From an uncultured Methanobrevibacter sp. (GTDB lineage: Archaea > Methanobacteriota > Methanobacteria > Methanobacteriales > Methanobacteriaceae), in the NCBI RefSeq assembly GCF_900314695.1, contig NZ_OMWD01000023.1, positions 3,905-67,904 on the forward strand: a stretch of 64,000 nt of DNA, given 5' to 3'. Made by a program: the position numbers and the translations under genes. The notes below the pieces were generated by a model, which was given only the letters and a program-made list of their open reading frames with translations, did no database searches and was not told the DNA's origin. This document shows positions 55,647 to 63,906 of the stretch, in pieces (within the stretch, counting starts at the first letter, position 1; the number at the start of each line of letters is the position of its first letter).

Positions 55647-56990
55647 ATGGCAATTTCAAAATCCACAAAAGACAATTGGGAAAGTGAAATCAACAAAAAA
55701 GGTGGCGTCAGTATTGAAAAGCAATTGGCTGTGCCTTACACAGAAGAGGATTCATACGCTGCATTAATAAAAACTGTTGATAAAATAAACTACGGCAAAA
55801 TTTTCGATGAAGACAAGGAATCCAAAGCCATGCTATTCGGCATTCAGCAAAGTGTCATGGCACGTGCACTGAATTTCAAAGGATATGCATATGTAGAAGC
55901 TATCGGAAGCGACGCTTCAATGTTATATCTGAAAGTTAAAAAAGCCAATGCCGATGCAATCATTGAAGAGCTGTTCAACCTGTTTACAGACATTCTTGAA
56001 AAGGACTACACCAAGACAACCACAACAGAATCATTAATCGCCAGAACAAATGTGAAAGGCCAAGATGTTGAAACCGCAGTATACGGATCAGATGAATACA
56101 ACAAAATCAGATATAAAAACAAGAACAGAGGCAGCACCTGGTCAGGTGTTATAACACTCATTGTTGGATTAGTAATGTTTTTAGGAGCTGCAAGTGGAAA
56201 TTATGTGCTTAGAGGAACAAACAGCAGTGAAGCATTGCTTGTCGTGTCACTGCTTGTGATGGCATATGGAGGATACAAGATATATTCAGCCACAAAGTCC
56301 AATGATGCACCCAACACCAAAAATCCGCAGCCGGTAAAACAAAATACAAAAACGCTCAGCGAAAAAACATCAAAGCCAGAAACTGAAAAAAGGAAAGTAC
56401 AGAGCAAAACAACCCCTAAAAAAACATCAAAGCCAGAACCTGAAAGAAAAGTACATAGCAAAACAACCCCTAAAAAAACATCAAAGCCAGAACCTGAAAG
56501 AAAAGTGCAAAGCAAAACAAGCCCTACAAAAACATCAAACAACAACAAGACAATAGCAATAGTTGCAATTGCAGTTATAGCTCTGATAGCCATTATCGGC
56601 TTTGGATTGATTAACTCAGGCTCAGACAACACATATTCCGACAGCAGTTATAACAGCGGCCAATCAGGATTTGGAAGTTCAGCCGACCTATCCAACACAA
56701 AGATAATAATAACGGACGCCCATGACAACGCAGGATGGTGCTTTGTCTGGGGTTATGTAGACCCAGTACCAGCAGATTCTGATTATTCAATGCTTAGAAC
56801 ATATTACTATGATGCAAAAGGAAACATCATAACATATCATGACAGTCAAATCAACCAATCAAGTCAGGTCGGCGATTCATACATTCTCGATGACTGTGAT
56901 ATGAACCACAAAAAAGTAGCCGAAGTTTCAGTAACACTGTACGACAGTGCACACAATAACGTGACAACTGCAACATCCAAGGTAAAATAG
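55647..56990 (+). CDS. Membrane protein with repetitive linker and C-terminal FxLYD-like domain, unknown function
   Basis: The 447-residue protein has a globular N-terminal domain of about 165 residues that I do not recognise. Two membrane segments follow (about 172-191 and 198-214). Then comes a cytoplasmic-looking basic linker with an 18-residue repeat (around TTPKKTSKPEPERKV) about three times, and a third membrane segment (about 302-320). The last 110 residues ('IIITDAHDNAGWCFVWGYVDP', 'YYYDAKGNIITYHDSQINQ', 'AEVSVTLYDS') look like an FxLYD-type extracytoplasmic beta domain. GGGAGGT is a strong ribosome binding site. It is followed by a terminator. It may link a cytoplasmic sensor to the surface, but this is a guess. 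Confidence 0.75.
   Translation: MAISKSTKDNWESEINKKGGVSIEKQLAVPYTEEDSYAALIKTVDKINYGKIFDEDKESKAMLFGIQQSVMARALNFKGYAYVEAIGSDASMLYLKVKKANADAIIEELFNLFTDILEKDYTKTTTTESLIARTNVKGQDVETAVYGSDEYNKIRYKNKNRGSTWSGVITLIVGLVMFLGAASGNYVLRGTNSSEALLVVSLLVMAYGGYKIYSATKSNDAPNTKNPQPVKQNTKTLSEKTSKPETEKRKVQSKTTPKKTSKPEPERKVHSKTTPKKTSKPEPERKVQSKTSPTKTSNNNKTIAIVAIAVIALIAIIGFGLINSGSDNTYSDSSYNSGQSGFGSSADLSNTKIIITDAHDNAGWCFVWGYVDPVPADSDYSMLRTYYYDAKGNIITYHDSQINQSSQVGDSYILDDCDMNHKKVAEVSVTLYDSAHNNVTTATSKVK
56395..56530 (+). repeat. Coding tandem repeat, 54-bp period
   Basis: Two nearly perfect 54-bp units and a partial third encode the basic 18-residue linker repeat of the 55647 protein. Confidence 0.75.
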
Positions 56991-56997
56991 GAATTAT

Positions 56998-57024
56998 TGG
57001 AGCAATCACGCTCCACTTTTTTTA
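56998..57024 (+). terminator. Stem-loop terminator after the 55647 gene
   Basis: TGGAGC (56998-57003) pairs with GCTCCA (57010-57015), followed by T7 at 57018-57024. Confidence 0.8.
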
Positions 57025-57074
57025 ATTTTTAAATTAAATGTTGACATTTGCAACAATCAACTCTTTCAAAAAAA

Positions 57075-57104
57075 ATTCGAAGCTACGGCAGTGCAACTTC
57101 GAAT
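57075..57104. repeat. Inverted repeat in an otherwise empty intergenic region
   Basis: ATTCGAAG (57075-57082) and CTTCGAAT (57097-57104) are perfect inverted arms around a 14-base loop; a short T-run follows shortly. The rest of the 57025-57274 gap is AT-rich with nothing recognisable. It could be a terminator for either strand, a small RNA hairpin or an operator. Confidence 0.35.
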
Positions 57105-57274
57105 CGGATTTTTCACGACTTGTTAATCAGTCATTTAAAATATTGATTTTAATAGCATATAAATGAATTGGTTTGAAACAAAAAATTACACAAAACTTAT
57201 CCAAATAACCAATATCAAAATTTCTGAGAAAAAATTAGAAAATAGAATGATTTAAAATTATAATTCTTACTGAA

Positions 57275-57673
57275 TCATAATTTAAATCCGGTCCCAATGA
57301 ATTGGGCAACGTCACGACCAGTATCGTCACTTATATCAACATTGACAATGGAAGATGTCCTGCCGTCCTTTCTGCATGTTGCATGAGCTATAAGCTTTTC
57401 TCCTTTTGGAGCAGAAAGATAATGAATGTCAACCTGCTGTGCAACAGTAAGCTGGTGTATCTGATTTGAGAGAACAGCAAAAGCAAAATCAGCCAATGTA
57501 AATATTACTCCCCCCATCACACCGCCGTAAGCGTTTCTATGATTGTCAGTTAATTTCAAAGAGCATATTGCATGATCTTCACTCAACTCATCCAATGTAA
57601 CGCCAGTATCAACTGCAAACTTGTCCTTGTAGAAGAACTCCCTTGCACTTTCAATATCATCAAAATTTGCCAT
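57275..57673 (-). CDS. PaaI-type hotdog thioesterase
   Basis: The 132-residue protein is a single hotdog-fold domain of standard length. The motif 'HRNAYGGVMGGVIFTLADFA' (about 45-64) is the PaaI-family signature, with the Asn/Gly loop and central helix, followed by 'VDIHYLSAPKGEKLIAHATCRKDGR'. These enzymes hydrolyse acyl- or aryl-CoA thioesters, often to salvage CoA. An AGGTGA ribosome binding site precedes the ATG. It lies 56 bases downstream of the TMEM175-like gene on the same strand and may be co-transcribed with it. Confidence 0.92.
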   Translation of the reverse strand: MANFDDIESAREFFYKDKFAVDTGVTLDELSEDHAICSLKLTDNHRNAYGGVMGGVIFTLADFAFAVLSNQIHQLTVAQQVDIHYLSAPKGEKLIAHATCRKDGRTSSIVNVDISDDTGRDVAQFIGTGFKL

Positions 57674-57729
57674 TTTTTCACCTAAACTTATTATAGTTCA
57701 CAAAATACTTAAAATTTTTGAACAGGAAA

Positions 57730-58863
57730 TTATCTAGTCAAATATGAAATTGCCCAAACGGCGATAATTGACAAAAGACAGGATATGATGATTGCCGGAG
57801 GATAAAAGAAATATCCGATTACCATACCTATTCCAACAAAGACAATTGTTGTTACGAATACCAGATTATTTTTCAATGCAAGCATCAGGGCAACGTTTCC
57901 CTTATCCGCATTCTTCAAGGCTTTTGATGTGACAATGGATATAATTGCAACGACGATAAAATCAATCCCATAGCATGCCTGAGGCACAAACGAATAAAAG
58001 TTATGTGAAACGAATACTGAAAGGTATGGAATCAGTGACAATACAAACATTGACGCTCCAATTGACCATATAACAGCAGTGTCAATTTTATTTACGATGG
58101 AAAATAGATTGTTGTTGTAGTTCCAGTAATTGAAACATACGATAAAGCTGATTATATAAGCCAAAAATTCGATTTTCAAATCGAACAAATCCTGCCAGGT
58201 ACCGCCTGAAGCCATTGTTATTTCCAAAACAAGAACTGTCAATATGATAGCTATAATTGCATCAAACAAAGCTTCAAATCTTCCACTGCTTTCAATTTCA
58301 GATTTGGTGGAAATTGCTATGAAAAACCAATAGATGGTGGCTATGATACATGAAATAAATATTCCAGGAGTATAGACTGTGTATGTGACCAAAAATCCGA
58401 TTAGAATAACTATTACGGGAACATATCGCCAAAAGTTCTTAAGGTTTATTTTCTTAAGTTTAGCATTATATGGATTTGCACGGATTATAAGAAAAGTGGA
58501 CAGGTTATAGCATGCATTTGTGGCCAAAAACAAAATTCCAAACATCGTTTGAGCAGGAACAGACTGAGGATTCAGGGAAACCCATGATGCAAAATATGGA
58601 AGAATTGAAATGATAAATATCAGGACACCATAAACCACTACAATCAGGTTGTTTATCTCATCAACCATTTGGAAAAGGTTGTGGTCATTATACCAAGTGT
58701 TGAATATGATTAAAAAACAGATTCCATAAATAAGATAGCTTGCATTTAAAGATATGACCCCCTCCCATGTTGGAGCGGGAGGTTGAGCCAGCTTCAATAC
58801 CAGAACAGTGATAATAATTGCAAGAATTGCATCCATGAATGTTTCGAATCTATCAGTTTGCAT
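57730..58863 (-). CDS. TMEM175-family potassium channel-like protein (two repeats)
   Basis: The 377-residue protein consists of two homologous six-helix halves. Each starts with the family's Arg/Phe/Asp motif: 'TDRFETFMDAILAIIITVLVL' at about residue 3 and 'SGRFEALFDAIIAIILTVLVL' at about 193. TMEM175 proteins are non-canonical K+ channels in which the first helix of each repeat lines the pore. Most prokaryotic members have one repeat and form tetramers; the two-repeat form resembles the eukaryotic dimer type. The RxxxFSD motif is varied here (M or F for S). A TATA-like box near 58895-58905 and no ribosome binding site suggest a short leader. Confidence 0.85.
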   Translation of the reverse strand: MQTDRFETFMDAILAIIITVLVLKLAQPPAPTWEGVISLNASYLIYGICFLIIFNTWYNDHNLFQMVDEINNLIVVVYGVLIFIISILPYFASWVSLNPQSVPAQTMFGILFLATNACYNLSTFLIIRANPYNAKLKKINLKNFWRYVPVIVILIGFLVTYTVYTPGIFISCIIATIYWFFIAISTKSEIESSGRFEALFDAIIAIILTVLVLEITMASGGTWQDLFDLKIEFLAYIISFIVCFNYWNYNNNLFSIVNKIDTAVIWSIGASMFVLSLIPYLSVFVSHNFYSFVPQACYGIDFIVVAIISIVTSKALKNADKGNVALMLALKNNLVFVTTIVFVGIGMVIGYFFYPPAIIISCLLSIIAVWAISYLTR

Positions 58864-58918
58864 GATAAGATATTGGACTTTATGATAGATAAAATATACA
58901 CAATCAAGGATTTGGGTA

Positions 58919-58936
58919 CTTCGCCCGGAGGCGAAG
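58919..58936. terminator. GC-rich hairpin just after the MFS gene
   Basis: CTTCGCC (58919-58925) and GGCGAAG (58930-58936) pair around CGGA. It lies immediately downstream of the minus-strand MFS stop at 58939. There is no T-run, so it may stabilise the 3' end or attenuate readthrough into the TMEM175-like gene. Confidence 0.45.
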
Positions 58937-58938
58937 CA

Positions 58939-60327
58939 TTATCCTCTTTTTGTGTTGAATTCATCCTTTGAACGTATGCCGACAAGTGAAGCGAATACTG
59001 CCAGAATACATGCGACTGTACAAATAAGACAGATTGTCTGAGATGCCTGAACAATCATTGCAGCATATTCCGGTGCCAGCTGCAGAGATCCCATTACCCA
59101 AGCAAATACCAATGTCAAAAGACCAAGACTCATGGTCTGACCTATTGTCCTCATTGTTGCCTGTGAAGCGGAAGCTGTTGGAGCATACTTCGGAGGAACT
59201 GAACTCATTATTGCATTCATGTTTGGGCTTGAGAAAAGTCCCATGCCTATACCCTGCAAAATCATGGCCAATATGACTATATAAAGTGGAGTGTCTCCGT
59301 TTAAAAATGACAATATTGCCAGTGCAATGGCAGCAATTCCGATTCCAACTGCCGCAAGCTTTTGCGGATGTATCCTGTCAGACAGCTTTCCGGCATTCGG
59401 AGCCATGATTGCCATTATGACAGGAGTGATTATCAATATCAAACCGGACATCTGAGCATTCCAACCGCGCACATACTGGAAATGATAATTCAAGATTGTT
59501 GTAACCACCATAATTGCAAGATAGCTGCATAGAGCAGCCACATTGGATGATGTGAACTTTCTGTTTTTAAATAAATTCATGTTGAACACAGGAGAGTCCT
59601 GTCTAAGCTCATATGCTCCGAATATGCACAGCATGACAATCCCAACCATTGTCAGAATTACTCCCTGAGTATTAACCAGTGAAGTGAAGCCGTATATGAA
59701 TGTCAGTATGCCTATTGCCCAAAGGATTGAGCCTAACTTATCGATTGGTTGACCTTCATAGGTTTTCCACTCCTGCGGGATTTTTACCATCATTAGAATT
59801 ATACATAATACCAAAAATGGAATTACAAAGTAAAACATTGATCTCCAGCCGAGATTTTGAACCAGAAATCCGCAGATTACTGGTGAAAGGGATGTTGCAA
59901 GGTATACTCCAGTTACGGTAAAGCCCAATGCCTTTCCCCTGTTTTGGGGTTTGACGGCCTGCACAACCATTGCCATTGCAGATACATTTAAAAATGCCAC
60001 ACCTGCTCCCTGAACTATTCTGAATATCATAAATGATTCTGTTGAAAATGACAAGACCGCACCAATTGATCCTATCAAATACACGATGATTCCGGCAAGA
60101 AGAGATTTTTTAACACCAAATTTTCCTGAAATCTGACCTGCAGGAACTGTGAAAACCGCCACGACCAGGAAAAATATTGTCGGAATCCAATTTTGGATAA
60201 CATTATTCATTACAAATTCCTGTGCAATTGCCGGAACACCGATTATTATTCCGTTTGAGAGAAAAACTGCAAAAAAAGATGTAATGAATGATACAAATAT
60301 TACAATTGTTTCAAAATCTATTTTCAT
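58939..60327 (-). CDS. MFS transporter of the DHA2/EmrB type
   Basis: The 462-residue membrane protein has the drug/H+ antiporter pattern: 'LSNGIIIGVPAIAQEF' in helix 1, 'PAGQISGKFGVKKSLLAG' (motif A) in loop 2-3, 'RIVQGAGVAFLNVSAMAMV' (motif B), and 'GFTVTGVYLATSLSPVICGFLV' (motif C). It is likely to export a toxic compound. The gene begins six bases after the marR-like stop, with GGAGAG at the end of that gene as ribosome binding site, so the two are coupled. The MarR protein probably controls it in response to its substrate. Confidence 0.92.
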   Translation of the reverse strand: MKIDFETIVIFVSFITSFFAVFLSNGIIIGVPAIAQEFVMNNVIQNWIPTIFFLVVAVFTVPAGQISGKFGVKKSLLAGIIVYLIGSIGAVLSFSTESFMIFRIVQGAGVAFLNVSAMAMVVQAVKPQNRGKALGFTVTGVYLATSLSPVICGFLVQNLGWRSMFYFVIPFLVLCIILMMVKIPQEWKTYEGQPIDKLGSILWAIGILTFIYGFTSLVNTQGVILTMVGIVMLCIFGAYELRQDSPVFNMNLFKNRKFTSSNVAALCSYLAIMVVTTILNYHFQYVRGWNAQMSGLILIITPVIMAIMAPNAGKLSDRIHPQKLAAVGIGIAAIALAILSFLNGDTPLYIVILAMILQGIGMGLFSSPNMNAIMSSVPPKYAPTASASQATMRTIGQTMSLGLLTLVFAWVMGSLQLAPEYAAMIVQASQTICLICTVACILAVFASLVGIRSKDEFNTKRG

Positions 60328-60333
60328 AAATAA

Positions 60334-60768
60334 CTACTCTCCAACAAGTTTCATTGAATTGATTGATATTTCCTTGATTCTTTGCTTTAACTCATCATCA
60401 TCCGGAGTTATTCCAACTTCAATCTCCCACTCTTTAGAGATCTTTCGAATTTTCGGAACTATATCATTGGCTTTAGAAGTTGTCTTCAGCATGTACTTTC
60501 GGCGATTGTTTGGATTGACACTTCTTTCAACATATCCCATATCCTCAAGTTTTTTAACGATTTTAGCAATATTTCCTTTGCTTTGACCGGAAAAGTTTAC
60601 CAAATCATCCTGAGAGGAATTGGGATTTTCATAAATCATCATTATGTATTTTATCTCATGACCCAAGTCCAAATCATTCAATCGTGAATTCAAGTACTTC
60701 AGCTGACTTTTAGACAGATTATGAATCCATGCTATGAATGGAGCATTTTCAAAAATTTCTTCGTCCAT
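60334..60768 (-). CDS. MarR-family transcriptional regulator
   Basis: The 144-residue protein has a winged helix-turn-helix: 'SSQDDLVNFSGQSKGNIAKIVKKLEDMGYVERSVNPNNRRKYML', with the wing Asn/Arg pair typical of MarR. The flanking N- and C-terminal helices would form the dimer interface. It is the first gene of the marR-MFS pair. Two inverted repeats lie just upstream around the TATA region, which fits autoregulation. A ribosome binding site is not clear, and the TATA box (about 60780-60797) suggests a short leader. Confidence 0.92.
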   Translation of the reverse strand: MDEEIFENAPFIAWIHNLSKSQLKYLNSRLNDLDLGHEIKYIMMIYENPNSSQDDLVNFSGQSKGNIAKIVKKLEDMGYVERSVNPNNRRKYMLKTTSKANDIVPKIRKISKEWEIEVGITPDDDELKQRIKEISINSMKLVGE

Positions 60769-60774
60769 AAAAAT

Positions 60775-60827
60775 AGTTTAATATAATACAATATAAATGT
60801 TTCCAATGAAACTGTTTAATATGAAAC
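60775..60827 (-). promoter_or_regulatory. Promoter and candidate operator of the marR-MFS pair
   Basis: Two related inverted repeats, GTTTCCAATGAAAC (60799-60812) and GTTTAATATGAAAC (60814-60827), stand 15 bases apart directly upstream of TATA-like boxes (60780-60797) on the minus strand. MarR dimers bind such repeats. The second site overlaps the stop of the upstream gene. Confidence 0.55.
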
Positions 60828-61376
60828 AAAATTCTCATCAAAATGACCTTTGACGAGAGCATAGAATTGCCCAGCCTCAAAATCAAAATCAGTGTTGAAT
60901 GAATTATATGCCAAATCGCAATCCTTTTTCAAATCATATTTAAAATCAGGTTTTGTGGAGAATAATTTATCAAAGCAAGATGCAGAACTTTCAGGAAATG
61001 GAACATCATCAAAGGAAACCTTGTCGATTGACATTTTCATGGCACAGGAAAGGACAGTAAGCTGAAGGGCGGATGCATAAGCGTCATAATACTGGCCATA
61101 ATCAAGATTAACGTCAAAATAGATTACAAAATTAAGCATCACATGGGAAACCCAAATCAAAGAATTGGGTTCATATTTTTCCAGCTGCAAATCGGCGAAC
61201 TTGAAAATCAAATCCGGAAAATCCATATTTGAATTCTCATCACAGTATTTTACAAACTCCTTGAATGAGTAATTGGTCAGGTAATTGATGTAGGCCTCCT
61301 TAATCTTTTCGTCACAGGAATACTTTGAAATTTTCTTTAAATCCTTTGGTCTTAAGACTTTTCTTTTGATTAACAT
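60816..61376 (-). CDS. Hypothetical protein
   Basis: The 186-residue protein is mostly helical, rich in Phe, Tyr, Asp and Lys, with no signal peptide or membrane segment. It has four Cys in the last two thirds but no clear metal-binding pattern. GGTGA lies four bases before the ATG, supporting expression. I do not recognise a family. It overlaps the candidate marR operator at its 3' end. The nuclease-like genes upstream on the same strand are separated by a gap of about 40 bases from the duplicated segment. Confidence 0.7.
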   Translation of the reverse strand: MLIKRKVLRPKDLKKISKYSCDEKIKEAYINYLTNYSFKEFVKYCDENSNMDFPDLIFKFADLQLEKYEPNSLIWVSHVMLNFVIYFDVNLDYGQYYDAYASALQLTVLSCAMKMSIDKVSFDDVPFPESSASCFDKLFSTKPDFKYDLKKDCDLAYNSFNTDFDFEAGQFYALVKGHFDENFVSY

Positions 61377-61414
61377 CCACTCACCGCAATTGACTGTCTG
61401 ATTTATTAGCTTAA

Positions 61415-61908
61415 TTCACAACTTATTTTTCAAATCAACAACCTTATCCAAAGAAACACCAGAAATCCTAGAAATCTCCTCAACAGACAAATCAGAATTA
61501 ACTAACATATTCCTAACAACAACATCCAGAATATCCTTCAGAATGACCTTCAGAATGACCTTCTGAATGACCCTCCTCAAAACTCTTCTTGCAAGCTTCC
61601 GCAACACAGTCAACTTTACCTCCAAAATCATCCAAAAAATAGACTCGCAATACCAACTTCACAACCTACCTTTCAAATCAACAACCTTATCCAAAGAAAC
61701 ACCAGAAATCCTAGAAATCTCCTCAACAGACAAATCAGAATTAACTAACATATTCCTAACAACAACATCCTTCACATTCAGAATATCCTTCAGAATGACC
61801 TTCAGAATGGCCTTCAGAATGACCTTCTAAATATCCTTCAGAATGGCCTTCTGAATGACCCTCCTCAAAACTCTTCTTGCAAGCTTCCGCAACACAGTCA
61901 ACTTTACC
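61415..61908 (-). repeat. Tandem duplication of the nuclease gene 3' end
   Basis: Segment 61658-61908 (inside and just past the nuclease gene) is repeated at 61415-61620. Long stretches are identical by eye. Copy 1 has about 45 more bases, from extra 12-bp GHSE-coding units and a 9-bp insertion (around 61771-61779). Each copy holds a GHSEGHSE-coding repeat in one frame and a conserved tail in another. Confidence 0.8.
61416..61655 (-). pseudogene. Duplicated 3' end of an Rpn/PD-(D/E)XK nuclease gene
   Basis: One frame reads 'GGKVDCVAEACKKSFEEGHSEG...' and stops shortly after the repeat at a Cys-rich end. The other reads 'VVVRNMLVNSDLSVEEISRI' and 'SGVSLDKVVDL', the usual end of these proteins. 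No upstream catalytic part or start is present. The left flank (FLDDFGG) differs from that of the full gene, so it may derive from a second, lost paralogue. Confidence 0.7.
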
Positions 61909-62586
61909 CATCAAATCACCTTGAATATCTTTTCTAATCGGATCCAATTCATCAAAATACATACTGCTAAGCATCAAAACAATCCCATATACAGATGTTT
62001 TGATTTCATCAGACGGATAGTGGATTTTTGACATTATCTCTTTTGTTTCGTAGAATTGGTCAATGACATTTTCCTTATCCTTTTCCAATATAGGTGTCAA
62101 AGCCAATTCAATCAATTCCCTATTGGTGAACGTATCTTTGTTATCCATTTTTGTTTTAATATCATTAATAATTTTTTCCTTGTCCAATTCCCTGAGTGAA
62201 ATGATTGGAAACTTGAACGAATCCCAATCATTAATGTTATATTCAGCCATTTTTGATTTTTCTTTTGTGGAAACAACAAAAAAGAGTATACTATCATTTT
62301 TATCATTGTTTTTGTAATCATAGGCCGCAATATACAATTTGAATAGCTTTTTCTTTTTCAACCCCACATGAGAACTTTCAAATTCCATCATGAATATGAT
62401 ATTTTTAATTCGGATGATGTAATCTGGCCGCACAAGAGAAGGCTCGATTACCACAACCTCAGTAGACAAAACCTCAACGTCCAAAGGGTCAATGTCAAAA
62501 TCCAAGTGAAAATCAAGAATGTCAAAAAGTTCTTTTAAATGATCTTTGGATATGAATTTAAATGAAGCATCCTTATTTTGAACCAT
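61756..62586 (-). CDS. Rpn/PD-(D/E)XK nuclease-family transposase-like protein with frameshifted tail
   Basis: The 276-residue frame starts at ATG 62586, four bases after GGTGAT (the upstream in-frame GTG is rejected). It has a PD-(D/E)XK-type core with 'RPDYIIRIKNIIFMMEFESS' (about 60-79), close in appearance to Rpn (PDDEXK) family recombination-promoting nucleases. An all-helical region and a repeat of four-residue units (GHSE, GYLE, GYSE) follow. The frame then ends in 'CEGCCC'. The expected tail (DVVVRNMLVNSDLSVEEIS...) lies just downstream in another frame (about 61775 down to 61659), so a frameshift near the repeat has cut it off. This could be mutation or switching by repeat-length change. 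The 3' end is duplicated downstream. Confidence 0.75.
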   Translation of the reverse strand: MVQNKDASFKFISKDHLKELFDILDFHLDFDIDPLDVEVLSTEVVVIEPSLVRPDYIIRIKNIIFMMEFESSHVGLKKKKLFKLYIAAYDYKNNDKNDSILFFVVSTKEKSKMAEYNINDWDSFKFPIISLRELDKEKIINDIKTKMDNKDTFTNRELIELALTPILEKDKENVIDQFYETKEIMSKIHYPSDEIKTSVYGIVLMLSSMYFDELDPIRKDIQGDLMGKVDCVAEACKKSFEEGHSEGHSEGYLEGHSEGHSEGHSEGYSECEGCCC

Positions 62587-62760
62587 GACAATCACCAAAT
62601 AATTATTTATAAAAAATAATATTTAAAATTTTCTTAAATTAAAAATAAAAGCAATATAACACTTTAAAGTAAATTTTACAAAGTAAAATCAATAAAGTAA
62701 TTAAAAACTAATTAAAATCCAAACATCAACTATGAAAACCAAAAAAAAATAGAAGTTAAA

Positions 62761-63810
62761 TTATCTTTTAACAGCAACGATGTTTTTAACAATGCAACCA
62801 TTATAACATGTTTTGATTGCATATTTTCCAACTTTAATATTTTTTGGAATTTTGAATGCTGCAATTCCTTTTGAATTTGTTTTAATAGTATAATTTTTCC
62901 CATTAAATGTTATTTTAATATTTTTTTTGAAAACGGATTTGCCGTTATGCTTAATGAGTTTGACTGTGAATTTTGAGGATTTCTTATATTTTTTTGCAAC
63001 ATTCTTTGTTTTGAATAATGGCTTGACAACAATACTATTTTTTGAACTAATATTTCCTGCATGTGTTTTTACAACATAATTTCCAGGCTGGCAGTTGAAT
63101 TTGAAACTTGCATAACCACCATCATCCGTTTTAACATGAATCTTTTTGCCATTGAAAATGAATGTGACATCCACACCATTGCCGACAGAGTCTCCAATAG
63201 GATTGAGAATCCTAACTTCATATAAATTTCTATGGGAATAAAAAACATTTATATCATTGCTTTTTATTGCATCAGGCTTCACTCGTGTCTTTTCAATGAA
63301 ATTCATCAAATCTTTAAATTCCTTGGAATAAGGGCGATGGCATGAATCATCAGGAAGGGTATAATTTTTAGGTATTGATGGAGAATTTGACAATGAATGG
63401 TATTTTTCCATGAAAGCCCAAGGGTCCTTGGCATATTCCTTCCATAATGGATTCATATCGTAAGGATTGGACATTTGGGAAATATTCTGACTGGAATTGT
63501 TTTTTCTCAAATCAGCACCATTTTCCTTAAAGCCATATTCAGTAAAATTTTCGGCAGTTCTATTATTATCTGACGGGATGTAAACCAGATTTCCATCGTC
63601 ATCAACTACCCATCTGCCAATGTCATCCAAACTCCAATAGTTGGAATTATCATCAACACCACAAGAATTATTTTCGACATCACAAACGAAAGAATCATCC
63701 TGATTTTGATAAACTAACTCTGTTGAATTATCCTGAGCTTGAACAGAAGAAGCGCTTAAAATTAAAAATAATGAAAATAATAAAATAATACCTATATTCT
63801 TAAGATTCAT
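62761..63810 (-). CDS. Secreted Ig-like protein of the adhesin type
   Basis: The 349-residue protein has a signal peptide (about 1-25, ending 'SSVQAQDN'). An Asn/Asp-rich region of about 160 residues follows, including 'WVVDDDGNLVYIPSD'. Two Ig-like modules end the protein ('VTFIFNGKKIHVKTDDGGYASF'-type and 'ITFNGKNYTIKTNSKGIAAF'), the last being Lys-rich as in the adhesin array. It stands alone about 9 kb from the array. TATA boxes at about 63820-63840 on the minus strand and no ribosome binding site suggest a leaderless message. The two Cys in 'KTCYNGC' near the end could form a disulphide. Confidence 0.82.
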   Translation of the reverse strand: MNLKNIGIILLFSLFLILSASSVQAQDNSTELVYQNQDDSFVCDVENNSCGVDDNSNYWSLDDIGRWVVDDDGNLVYIPSDNNRTAENFTEYGFKENGADLRKNNSSQNISQMSNPYDMNPLWKEYAKDPWAFMEKYHSLSNSPSIPKNYTLPDDSCHRPYSKEFKDLMNFIEKTRVKPDAIKSNDINVFYSHRNLYEVRILNPIGDSVGNGVDVTFIFNGKKIHVKTDDGGYASFKFNCQPGNYVVKTHAGNISSKNSIVVKPLFKTKNVAKKYKKSSKFTVKLIKHNGKSVFKKNIKITFNGKNYTIKTNSKGIAAFKIPKNIKVGKYAIKTCYNGCIVKNIVAVKR

Positions 63811-63906
63811 GATATCATATATATTTTACAAAATTAAAATATATAAAGTTTACATTCAAAAAAAGCATTATTGTACAATTATGATTTTAACAACATCAAA
63901 AAATTG

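Noticed and set aside
57090..57110. tRNA gene suggested by a T-loop-like CTTCGAATC
   Set aside because: There is no acceptor stem, D-arm or anticodon arm in the flanks.
61416..61631. A 71-residue basic protein on the minus strand
   Set aside because: Its first half reads the GHSE repeat in the wrong frame and its second half is the displaced tail of the nuclease family. It is part of the duplicated 3' segment.
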